Shown here: in pieces, positions 38,566 to 49,495 of the stretch | How positions within the stretch are numbered: position 1 is the first letter of the stretch | How the letters are laid out: every line of letters starts with the position of its first letter | Origin: Anseranas semipalmata | Taxonomy: Eukaryota > Chordata > Aves > Anseriformes > Anseranatidae | Assembly (NCBI GenBank): GCA_013399115.1 | Contig: VXAA01006093.1 | Location: 740,637 to 804,636, forward strand | Direction of reading: 5' to 3' | Length of the DNA: 64,000 nucleotides | Made by a program: the position numbers and the translations under genes | Notes under the pieces: generated by a model | Seen by the model: only the letters and a program-made list of their open reading frames with translations | The model's database searches: none | What the model was told of the DNA's origin: nothing

Positions 38566-40756
38566 AACGTGAAATTTGGACAGTGTATATGGCCAAAAAT
38601 TCAGAAATGATGAGTCTCTTGAGTGAATGAAATTCCTAAAACAGCACAATCAAACATTTTTATTGAACTTTTCAGGAGACAACTGAACTGAATGGAAAAT
38701 ATAGCTATATCACACCTTAGTCACACCACCCTTCTCCACAGTGTGCCTATCTTTCAGCAACTTAATTCCTTCTGATATATGGACAACTCAAGCAAACATG
38801 GAAAAGAGACAAATGTGATCAGCTTCTGTACTATCTTTTCACTAGTATGTCTCTTTTTCTCTCAAAATAAAATTTTCCACTTGCATTTTTTGCTTATGGC
38901 AAAAGAGGATTTATCCTGATGTTACAGGACCTCCTGATGACCGACAAATTTGAAGGACAATGGTAACAATATGGACAATAAACACTTAACAAAAATGTGG
39001 AATTTGGAAGGGTGCACTGAGCTTTTATACTAAGATCCAAAGGAAAGGGTACCCTTCTCTCTTTGTGGGGGTGATTTTGTTTCTCACTTCCCAGCACACA
39101 AAAAATGCTTTCTGGACTAGAATTTTTGTTCTTACTCATTCACTAATAATCATTAGAAAAGAAATGCTTGTCACACTTCATCTTGAAAATTCAGTTTCAA
39201 AGTGGTGGGCTCTGCCCTCTGCCTCTTCCCTCCCCATATCTCCACACCGACAGCAGTCATGACACGGAGACGCATTTCCCGCACTGTTGCACTTACAGGT
39301 TGTGGCTTCATGCTCTCTTGTCCCCCTCAGTGGGACCACCTCTTTCTAGCTGTCTTAAGCTAGGTAGACGTCTGAGCCCTGTGCTATTCACATGAGGTAA
39401 CAGTTCATGACATGGAACAGGAAAACAAGGCTTAACAGAAAAGGGAACTGGACAAAGTTATTTCTGTTCAGTAAACTGTCACTTAGCTCTGTCAGCAAAT
39501 ATAAAACTTAGGTTTAAGTGCAAAAGGTCCAGGGTATGGGTTTATCTGTGTATAACTTGTTACTGGATTTGTGCCTCTGTAAAGCTTAAGAGGCCAACAA
39601 ATAGATACAAATGAGATATCAAAATGTTCACTTAAAACTATCTAACTATAAACTTAAAACTATTCAAGGGATCTGGGGGTTCGGGTTGATGCAAATTGAG
39701 TGAGTAAGCAGTGTGCCCTGGCAGCCAAAAGGGCCAGCCATATTCTGGGGTGCATCAGGCACAGCCTTGGTAGCCGGTAGAAGGAAGGGATTGTCCCGCT
39801 CTGCTCTGCTCTGGCACAGACTCACTGAGTACTGTGTGTGGTTTTGGGTGCCACAATATAAGGACATAAAACTATTAGAGAGTGTCCACAGGAGGGCAAC
39901 AAATATGGTGAAAGGTGTAGAGAGCAAGATGTATGAGGAGCAGCTGAGGTCACTTGGTTTGTTCAGCCCAGAGAAGACGAGACTGAGGGGAGGCCTCATG
40001 GTGGCCTGCAGCTTCCTCACGAGGGGAGCAGAGGGGCAGGCGCTGATCCCTTCTCTCTGGTGACAGAGATAGGACCTGAGGGAACAGCATGGAGCTGTGA
40101 CAGGGGAGGTTCAGGCTGGATATCAGGAAAAGGTTCTTCACTGAAAGGGTGGTTGGGCACTGGAACAGGCTCCCCAGGGAAGTGGTCATGGCACCAAGCC
40201 CGATGGAGTTTGAGAAGCATTTGGACAATGTTTCTCAGACATGGTTTGATTTTTGGGTGGTCCTGTGTGGAGCCAGGAGTTGGTGGGTTCCTTCCAACTC
40301 ATGATATTCTCTGATTCTATTTTCACTATAAATGGAGCTTTCCTTCACCACAATGTATATTTCACACAAACTTGTGTGAGAAGGGCTATGTTTTCCTCAC
40401 AGAACAAGGGGTTATGATTGAATATATAAAAGGTATGATGCTTTTTCATAAGAATGCTTCCCACTGATGAACCAAATGATACAGAAGGAACTGCCAGGAC
40501 ATATGCATTCAAGACAGCATTGCACCTAAAGTTGTTTAATAACTGCAGTTATGGTGAAAATTTTCTTGTTTCCGTGGACTGCATTCCTAGAACTGGGAAT
40601 AAACACCAGCTTACTGAATAGAAGTTTGCAGTTTTCTACAGTAGGAAGAGCCTGTCTGTATGTGCTCCTTCAATAAATTTCAGTACCCCAGAGGTTAGAA
40701 GTTCCAAACGATGCAGTTACCATAGTAATGACCAGAATACACATTTATGCAAAACA
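38566..40756. repeat. tandem duplication, left copy (2191 bp)
   Basis: Begins AACGTGAAATTTGGACAGTG and ends ACATTTATGCAAAACA, next to a single N at 40757. The whole segment recurs at a constant offset of 2192 bp. Every stretch I compared is identical, and the longer open frames in the two copies give identical peptides. Confidence 0.95.
39666..40320 (+). mobile_element. CR1 LINE 3' fragment, degenerate (first copy)
   Basis: Starts within GGATCTGGGGGTTCGGGTTG and ends with TTCCTTCCAACTC followed by ATTCTCTGATTCTATT. Protein-level CR1 motifs are visible across two frames (YCVWFWVPQYKDIKLLESV and SLGLFSPEKTRLRGG in one, end of the RT in another), so a frameshift is present near 40060 and the element is inactive. 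It is older than the CR1 at 31701. It lies inside the 2.2-kb duplicated unit. Confidence 0.93.
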
Positions 40757-40757
40757 N
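40757..40757. other. single N at the duplication junction
   Basis: One ambiguous base sits exactly between the two 2191-bp copies. This is typical of a contig join or failed gap closure. Confidence 0.9.
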
Positions 40758-42948
40758 AACGTGAAATTTGGACAGTGTATATGGCCAAAAATTCAGAAAT
40801 GATGAGTCTCTTGAGTGAATGAAATTCCTAAAACAGCACAATCAAACATTTTTATTGAACTTTTCAGGAGACAACTGAACTGAATGGAAAATATAGCTAT
40901 ATCACACCTTAGTCACACCACCCTTCTCCACAGTGTGCCTATCTTTCAGCAACTTAATTCCTTCTGATATATGGACAACTCAAGCAAACATGGAAAAGAG
41001 ACAAATGTGATCAGCTTCTGTACTATCTTTTCACTAGTATGTCTCTTTTTCTCTCAAAATAAAATTTTCCACTTGCATTTTTTGCTTATGGCAAAAGAGG
41101 ATTTATCCTGATGTTACAGGACCTCCTGATGACCGACAAATTTGAAGGACAATGGTAACAATATGGACAATAAACACTTAACAAAAATGTGGAATTTGGA
41201 AGGGTGCACTGAGCTTTTATACTAAGATCCAAAGGAAAGGGTACCCTTCTCTCTTTGTGGGGGTGATTTTGTTTCTCACTTCCCAGCACACAAAAAATGC
41301 TTTCTGGACTAGAATTTTTGTTCTTACTCATTCACTAATAATCATTAGAAAAGAAATGCTTGTCACACTTCATCTTGAAAATTCAGTTTCAAAGTGGTGG
41401 GCTCTGCCCTCTGCCTCTTCCCTCCCCATATCTCCACACCGACAGCAGTCATGACACGGAGACGCATTTCCCGCACTGTTGCACTTACAGGTTGTGGCTT
41501 CATGCTCTCTTGTCCCCCTCAGTGGGACCACCTCTTTCTAGCTGTCTTAAGCTAGGTAGACGTCTGAGCCCTGTGCTATTCACATGAGGTAACAGTTCAT
41601 GACATGGAACAGGAAAACAAGGCTTAACAGAAAAGGGAACTGGACAAAGTTATTTCTGTTCAGTAAACTGTCACTTAGCTCTGTCAGCAAATATAAAACT
41701 TAGGTTTAAGTGCAAAAGGTCCAGGGTATGGGTTTATCTGTGTATAACTTGTTACTGGATTTGTGCCTCTGTAAAGCTTAAGAGGCCAACAAATAGATAC
41801 AAATGAGATATCAAAATGTTCACTTAAAACTATCTAACTATAAACTTAAAACTATTCAAGGGATCTGGGGGTTCGGGTTGATGCAAATTGAGTGAGTAAG
41901 CAGTGTGCCCTGGCAGCCAAAAGGGCCAGCCATATTCTGGGGTGCATCAGGCACAGCCTTGGTAGCCGGTAGAAGGAAGGGATTGTCCCGCTCTGCTCTG
42001 CTCTGGCACAGACTCACTGAGTACTGTGTGTGGTTTTGGGTGCCACAATATAAGGACATAAAACTATTAGAGAGTGTCCACAGGAGGGCAACAAATATGG
42101 TGAAAGGTGTAGAGAGCAAGATGTATGAGGAGCAGCTGAGGTCACTTGGTTTGTTCAGCCCAGAGAAGACGAGACTGAGGGGAGGCCTCATGGTGGCCTG
42201 CAGCTTCCTCACGAGGGGAGCAGAGGGGCAGGCGCTGATCCCTTCTCTCTGGTGACAGAGATAGGACCTGAGGGAACAGCATGGAGCTGTGACAGGGGAG
42301 GTTCAGGCTGGATATCAGGAAAAGGTTCTTCACTGAAAGGGTGGTTGGGCACTGGAACAGGCTCCCCAGGGAAGTGGTCATGGCACCAAGCCCGATGGAG
42401 TTTGAGAAGCATTTGGACAATGTTTCTCAGACATGGTTTGATTTTTGGGTGGTCCTGTGTGGAGCCAGGAGTTGGTGGGTTCCTTCCAACTCATGATATT
42501 CTCTGATTCTATTTTCACTATAAATGGAGCTTTCCTTCACCACAATGTATATTTCACACAAACTTGTGTGAGAAGGGCTATGTTTTCCTCACAGAACAAG
42601 GGGTTATGATTGAATATATAAAAGGTATGATGCTTTTTCATAAGAATGCTTCCCACTGATGAACCAAATGATACAGAAGGAACTGCCAGGACATATGCAT
42701 TCAAGACAGCATTGCACCTAAAGTTGTTTAATAACTGCAGTTATGGTGAAAATTTTCTTGTTTCCGTGGACTGCATTCCTAGAACTGGGAATAAACACCA
42801 GCTTACTGAATAGAAGTTTGCAGTTTTCTACAGTAGGAAGAGCCTGTCTGTATGTGCTCCTTCAATAAATTTCAGTACCCCAGAGGTTAGAAGTTCCAAA
42901 CGATGCAGTTACCATAGTAATGACCAGAATACACATTTATGCAAAACA
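40758..42948. repeat. tandem duplication, right copy (2191 bp)
   Basis: Same segment as 38566-40756 at +2192 bp. The right copy continues into unique sequence (TCCTGGCACACACA), and the left copy is preceded by unique sequence (TGAGCATGCACA). The N between them marks an unresolved base or a contig join. Confidence 0.95.
41858..42512 (+). mobile_element. CR1 LINE 3' fragment, degenerate (second copy)
   Basis: Apparently base-for-base repeat of the CR1 fragment 2192 bp to the left, with the same frameshift. It arose by duplication of the whole surrounding segment (or by assembly), not by a second insertion. Confidence 0.93.
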
Positions 42949-42952
42949 TCCT

Positions 42953-42975
42953 GGCACACACACACACAAAAAAGC
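42953..42975. repeat. short CA microsatellite
   Basis: (CA)n followed by an A-run, directly right of the tandem duplication. Confidence 0.85.
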
Positions 42976-43710
42976 TGTCTTGAGCAGCTTTAACCTGCAC
43001 ACAGTTTTTTTTCCCTTCATTTTTCATTTTATTTCTTTGTTTCTTTTATTTTTAAATTATATTTTAGATAAGACTGTTTTTCAGCCAGTTTTATTTAAAG
43101 GAGGATATGAATATGCACTAACATTCAGATTAAACTATTAATCCTGCATAGAAAGAGTCTTTTCAGTGAAACGGAAGGATTCAGGAATTTCTTTGTGGTC
43201 TCTACCACCACTGGATGTATTTCATGATCTTAACGCATTTAGCCTTAGATCAAACTCCTGCTCACTTCACAGGTAGAAAATTTATGGCAAGAAGTTGAGA
43301 CCCAAAAATGAGGTGGGTTTCACCAGGAAGTACAATCTTCAGCATGTACATCTAACTCCATAGCATGCAAAGTCTTTAAGTGTTGCAGGTTGCTGCTAGT
43401 AAAGTTTCTAGCCACTGATAGTCTTGCTTGCTCATATGACTAGCTCGTTCCTCTTTTGGAAGAGCTAAGCAGTGCAGCATCAAAGACCTCTCAAAAGCCT
43501 GTAAATAACATTTTCTGTATCTCTTGAGATGCCCTAACTGGCAAACTTGATCACAGGACATTAATTTCAAGTTCTTTTGTTAAAAAAAAAAAAAAAAAAG
43601 TAACCAGAGCAGAAATAACTACTCTACTCTTTTTCTCTTCTTTCTATAATATTTTTGTATCCAGAGCTCCCACCCAAGATGTGGCTCCTAACTCTCTGAT
43701 CTCCTTATAG

Positions 43711-43736
43711 TTTAACAGGATTCAAATCCTGTTAAA
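43711..43736. repeat. perfect 12-bp inverted repeat with 2-base loop
   Basis: TTTAACAGGATT, CA, AATCCTGTTAAA. It is immediately followed by the GATCACT-type repeats. Confidence 0.95.
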
Positions 43737-43795
43737 TTAGTAGATCACTAAGTGATCACACCACTAGTAGATCACTAAGTGACTGGCCACTAGGA
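43737..43795. repeat. direct repeat of TAGTAGATCACTAAGTGA with internal dyad symmetry
   Basis: Two copies of TAGTAGATCACTAAGTGA separated by about 12 bp. The first extends into the palindrome GATCACTAAGTGATC. A CACTAG motif recurs, and the block ends at a poly-A run (from about 43798). Confidence 0.9.
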
Positions 43796-46700
43796 TTAAA
43801 AAAAAAAAAAAATCTGTCCATCTCCCTAACTTTTCTGTCTCCTGAATCCAAAGCCCCTAAGCCTATTCTTCATGCTTCAACATGTGTAGTGGGACACTGC
43901 CATAGCCTCAGGGCTATGATGCTTTACAGGAAAATAGGGGACATGAGACTGAAATCTTTCAGATTGAGGGTACAGAACCAATGCCTCCCACGCCACAGGG
44001 AGTGATCCAGCTACAGTTGTGTCTCTCCATCTCATTCCTTACAGAAAAGGATAAGCCTCCTTCCCTGCCCTTTGAAGGAAAGTAATCTGAGAGCCTAAGC
44101 CTGGGAGATGGAAGGGTCTGACTACATTCTCCACCAGTTGGCTCAAGCACCTTTCTGTCTAGTGTAGCATCTCTGAATCATCCCATTATGCTGTTCCTAA
44201 CACAATCTTTGCCTTGCAAATGAGTGGTTTTGGCATAAACTCAAAGCTCTGGATTCTACGTCAACAGCCAGCATTCAGTGACACTCAGAGTCAGATTTGT
44301 GGGTAATCTCAGTCTGTAGATATAACCTAATTCACACAGGAAATCTGTGAAGAAGCAATCAGCTCTTCCAGACCAGCATTCTAACACCAGTTTTCTTTAT
44401 AAATCATAAGTAAAGACTGCATAGCAAATATGTGAATGAGACTGATTATACAAAATCCTCTCTGAAATGGGTATGCAGGTTTAAAAGTAAGTTTCAGATT
44501 TTTCGATTCCAGATAAAAATAAATATCTTACTATCTCTGCAAACACATTTTTTAGTTCAATTACTTTGCCTTCAAGGAGATATGAAGGTTATTCCAGCTA
44601 TCTATCAGAGCAAATGGGTCCATTTCCATACCATTAATTCCTGCTGCTTAAAATTAGCCTGTGACACATCATATAGAGTGAGAAGGTGATCCAACTGAAG
44701 TTATTTTAAAGCCATCCTTTTTGGTTAATTTTGAAGGAAAAAAAATAACTCAGTCTACTATTTCACTTTGGTAAGGATGTTGCAGTGAAATTTGTGTGAA
44801 AATTTTAGGGAAAATTACAATAAGAAAGGTAGAAGTTTAGTGGTTTTGACACCACATTTCAGCTATTATGTCAGAAAATGCTTGCACTTGGAATCTTCCC
44901 TTATGCAATCAGGAAATCAAAAGTCCAAATTACATTACTGCAGGGTGAAGCTGTGCTTTGAATTGTAACAGATGGAAAAATACGTGTACAATAGCAACAC
45001 TGATGAGGTCACACGTGTGATATAACCAACATTTTAGTGCTGCTTGAAACAATAATATTTTTACGAATATATTCTTAAACTCTAATACCAGCTTTTTTCC
45101 AGAATTGAAAAATGAGAGAGACAAAACTTAGTTTTGAGGGACACATGAACCCATAGCAGCTGTGCAAATATACCTTTCATTGGGCTGAGTGATTTAAAGA
45201 GTTGCTATATTCAATAGGCAGAAGAAAAGGAGCACTGTGCATCCCATCACTGCTTAGGCAAACTATGGGAAGTGTTCAAATACGTGAGTTTCTCAGGAAG
45301 CCTTGAGCAGATCTGATCTCCCTACCTCTTAGCTTTGGCACCCTGAAGGTTAAGCCACAGAGTAATCCCCTCAGGGTTACCGCAGGAGGAAACAGGCACT
45401 GGGACTCACAGAAGTTTGAAAAAAGTTGATGTCAGTAGGCAAGAAAGGGTCTGTGGGGGGGGTACAATGTTCTGGGAGTGAACATTTGTTCAGCCTGTGT
45501 TACCAGCTACAGGAGTCTTGTCTTAGATTATTTGGACTGTTGCATCAGTCAGCCCTACCTAATTCCATCAGACAATTTGTACCAGGAACCAGAGAACGGT
45601 GTGTGTCTTTTGTGTCTTGTATCTTTGCTATATCTTAACTTCTGATAATGTCTAAGTGGCATGATGTCAGGTCAATAAATAACTTAATGAAACAGATTAG
45701 AAAGCATATGCAAATGTATCCATTCAGTTTCTCTAAGTATGCATGTTTCTCAGCAGCTCAGGAACTGGCCCTATACCATAGCACTAAACAGCTGTCACTG
45801 ATAATACATTTTATGAAGATACTCCTGTAGTTTATGTATTACTCAACATATTATTAATAACTCATTTATCTCAATCAATTTTTCATTATTACTGCTAACA
45901 CTGCATTGTTACCAGGCAATCTGCAAAGTAAATAACCAGACAATGATTGTAACAACAGATGGTCATTTGTGATCATGTAATTACATGGCCATGGCTGCCC
46001 TACAAACTAATCTGCTACCCTCACTTGCAAACTGCAGATAAAGCCAATGGTAAATGATATTTCAATTTGATAGAACTCCCAGATTAATTACAACACAATT
46101 CACTAGATATTGTGAGATATTTATCTCAGAATAATTTCATGGACAGCTGTGTCAATTAAATGAAAAACTATGTAATATACATATGTAGACTTTGCAAGTA
46201 GAACACTGTAAGTCCTTACAGATCTACAGGTGCTGTTTACTCATGGTCACGCACAAGCATACACAAAAGGCTTCCAAAGCATCTCACTGAAAACTAGAGT
46301 AATAACTCTTAAACTAGTTATGCAAGTTTTGCTGTAGAAATTCTTGAATTTATACTAAACTAATGTAAACTTTAAAAACAATAGCTTTAAATAGTTATTA
46401 TAAGTTGTATGCTGCCTATCATAGCAACATGTAACCCATTTGTAAAAATTAATTTTAGTAGGGATAGTTTCATAGTGCATAGAAAAGAAGTTGGAGTCAC
46501 ACCTCCTTCCTTTAGTCTTTTGCATCTCATTTTCTTCTAACTTCCCTGTACAAACAGGTTACCTTCTTGTGCAGTCAGTATCATAGTAATAACTCAGACA
46601 AGCATTCTGAAGCAAATTTGTATAACTGTCTAAAACCTTCTATCATTTTCTAATGACAGGACAACACAAGCACAAAATAATATTTCACAAAGAATAGCCT

Positions 46701-47189
46701 TAAAAATTCTTCATTAGCTTGTTATGAAGATTCAAAATATTCTGTCAGCTTTTGAACCAAATCATATTTAAGATCTCACAAAAGCCTGAAGATTACACTG
46801 CAATAAGTATAGGCATAACGTAGTCTATATTTGCATCTAGCAATAATAGTGAAACAACCATTCATTGCCTTATAATTTCATAAATGTATAACACAACAGA
46901 TTTTTAATTAAAAGTTGCCTAGTTATGTTCTATTCTTGCTCTCCTTAGACAGGAATTATTCCAGGTAAGATATGTAGCTTGCTGTTTATTATTCCTTGTA
47001 ACTATTCAAGTTGAATTTTATATCTCAGATAACTGTCCACCTGAAAGAGGTAAAACTGTGAAATGATTTTTTAGGCACAAATATAGAAGGGCAATATGCT
47101 ACTGTTTTCATTAAACTTGCTGAGAATTGGCATGAGTGCTTAGATGACTAATGCTATGATTTTTACTAATAATAGAAATATTATAAAGC

Positions 47190-47252
47190 AAATTTTTTGT
47201 TGTTGCTGTTGTTGTTTATTAGGTGGGTTTTTTTTTGTTTGTTTGTTTGTTT
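47190..47252. repeat. TTG and TTTG microsatellite
   Basis: (TTG)n with one CTG, then a T-run and GTTTGTTTGTTTGTTTTTG. Confidence 0.9.
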
Positions 47253-48340
47253 TTGAAATTCAAACTGTGGACAATGTCTCAAGACAAGAAATAACTCATT
47301 TTAGTTTTACAAAAGCAAACTGAGCCACTGGTTGCAGGGAGGATTTATTATGGGGCAAAATTTTTATTCTCTTGAAAGCTCAAATCCCCTAACATTCTTC
47401 TTTTATTAATTACATGGGAATATTGTGACAGCATTAGGCAGTTAGTTCCTCCATGCATAAAGAAAAAGAATAGATATATGCTTTTTTTTTTTTTTTTTTA
47501 AATAATCAGGTAGCAGAAATATAGTCTTTTTAGGGAAGGGAAAATATGCATCTCAGCTAATGGCTAGTGAAGATATTTGATGTCACACATATTTCTGCTG
47601 AACAAAGCCCTTCCCAAACCAAAGGGCAGAGCCATCATATGCAATAAAAGAGCAAGCATGTACTGAAGCAATGGAATACAGGGGCTGTGACTGCTGTTGT
47701 CTGGCAAATCTTGCTGTTTACACCCATTTGAGCCAATCAGAAGAACCGTATAGGCAAAATAACGAGGAGAAAGTTGTCTTAACAAAGCGCTTTACTACAG
47801 GTAAAGACCAAAAATGTCCATGAAATCTAGAACACTTTTACAAAAGCCAAGAGGAAGAAATATTAAAGACAAACAAATTGCAACAAGCCCTCATCAGACT
47901 TTATGGAGGATGACTGAAATAATTCTCTTCACATACTGTACGGACTCAGCCCCTATGTTCAGAGCACCTGAAGCCATGTCCACTCTATGCATCTCAAGAC
48001 ACTATACCCCTAGAAAGGATGGAGCTATGAGAGATATGAAATAGTCCAACACTGCAAACAAGGGTCCCTAAGAGTACTGTGCTTTGTCTCCTTACAGCTC
48101 CTTGAGCTGTAATTAAAAGACATAATCATACTATAAACATTAGTCTACCCAAGTAGATATTTAGGGATCACCCAATGAAGCCAGGGCCATCCTCAGCCAA
48201 ATGACATAACAATGACTTATTCTAAAGAACTTAAAATCCAGAAACAATGTATGAAAAGAAAGAGAACTAACAATATTATGTTAAAAGATACAATTTCAAG
48301 TTTTGTTTCTTTTAGTAAGAATTACTAAGGCAATACTTAC

Positions 48341-48464
48341 AGCTTGACATATAATTGGGTATTTAATGCGATTGATTCCACCAGCAAAAACAGCAAAGGT
48401 AAGAGCAGTATGGAAACAAAAGTTGAGAAGCATGTGCCATCCTTTTCTACTTATTCGGATCGTA
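48341..48464 (-). CDS. ADGRA1: ADGRA1 exon encoding ICL1, TM2 and ECL1
   Basis: A 124-nt exon (residues 182-223). The acceptor is TTTTTCAACAG and the donor is GTAAGTATTG at 48340 downwards. It enters with one base, completing Ser182, and ends in phase 0. The product reads [18 protein letters not shown] (first intracellular loop and start of TM2), then [13 protein letters not shown], and ends KYPIICQA. Cys221 is the conserved cysteine at the top of TM3 that, in adhesion GPCRs, forms a disulfide with the ECL2 cysteine (here Cys305). The 903-bp intron to the TM1 exon is the shortest in the gene. Confidence 0.95.
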
Positions 48465-49367
48465 CTGTTGAAAAATAACATTTTAAAATGAAAAAAAAGA
48501 AAGCATACCTATTGTGAAAATTATATTTTGGAAAAATGCTTAACATGATAGAATTAAATTCACTGATTCTTGAATATCTACACAGCAATATGCCTATAGA
48601 ACAGTCTGGTTTATACAGCATTGAAGTGCTTTAATGGAGGACATAAAGAAGTGTCTACTGACTTAAAGGTTCCTCCATCAAATCAAGCATCTAAAGAAGA
48701 GTGATAAAAGCAAAAGGCTTATTACATAGCTTCAGATATGCAGAACTTTAACAAGACATCTCTAAAGCATTAAATGGAAGCTGAAGATCAGAAGTCATTG
48801 CATTAAGTTCACTTAATTAATATTTAGCAGCTTTAGCAGTACAATAACATTCCTACTCTTTTAAATTGCTAATGGTCTTTAACAGAAGTATGTAGTTAAA
48901 ATGGCATTTATATAAATCTTTTATATAAGGGAAAACACAAGTTTTCTAAAGCCAAGAAGATTTAAAAGTTGAAGAAAGTTTCTTTTACCCAATGATAGTT
49001 GCCAATTTTTTCAACCAAAAGTCTCTCAGACCCCAATACCACCAATGTAGTTGTTCTTGGTGCTGTTTCACCAGAATTTGCCAGACAGCAATGTGATAGT
49101 GCCCATGGTTTTATATCGAATTGTCAAGTTAGAAATCTTAAGAGCTGTACACAGACCATTTAGACATACATCTCAGGAAAGATACAGCTTGGTAAAGATT
49201 GATGCAACCTTTTTTTTTTTTTTTNCTCTGGTCTAAATCATGTTGATGTTATTACCATCCAGCAGCAATTCAGATCATTCATCTTCTCAGTGAGGGTTAG
49301 AAAAACTGCAGTACCTCAGCATAACGCTGATCATTCTAACACAAGTGCTTTAAAACTCAATTCTTAC
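48465..49367 (-). other. ADGRA1: ADGRA1 intron between TM1 and TM2 exons (903 bp)
   Basis: A GTAAGAA donor and CAACAG acceptor bound it. The only landmark is a poly-T run ending in a single N at 49225. Confidence 0.9.
49225..49225. other. single N at the end of a poly-T run
   Basis: The N follows a T-homopolymer (49209-49224) in the TM1-TM2 intron. Confidence 0.9.
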
Positions 49368-49495
49368 CTGTGATGGACAATGTAGGTGATAATGGAAGCA
49401 AAGAGGCACAACAACATAACTGCAGTACATGCATATACCACAGGGTGCAGAAACTCCCCTGGGTACTGGGGGAAAGACAGCACTGTCTTAAAATC
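49368..49495 (-). CDS. ADGRA1: ADGRA1 exon encoding the TM1 region
   Basis: A 128-nt exon (residues 140-181 and two bases of codon 182). The acceptor ends in CCATAG just above 49495, and the donor is GTAAGAA at 49367-49361. It starts in phase 0 with [15 protein letters not shown], nearly the same as the start of the human short ADGRA1 protein after its Met. TM1 follows at about residues 155-179 ([18 protein letters not shown], then IITYIVH). The first few residues form the linker from the GPS to TM1. An open frame runs across the exon with no frameshift. Confidence 0.95.

Larger units (their letters stand above)
37018..48340 (-). other. ADGRA1: ADGRA1 intron between TM2 and TM3 exons (11323 bp)
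   Basis: It contains a polypurine tract (about 38337-38395), the 2.2-kb tandem duplication with two CR1 copies (38566-42948), an inverted-repeat cluster (43711-43795) and simple repeats near 47190-47252 and 47481-47500. If the duplication is an assembly artefact, the true intron is about 9.1 kb. The rest, 42970-43700 and 43800-48340, shows no recognised feature. Confidence 0.85.

Noticed and set aside
39713..40314. Two separate host genes at the CR1 copy (116 and 84 codons), repeated at +2192
   Set aside because: They are frameshifted pieces of CR1 ORF2 and its 3' end, not host genes.
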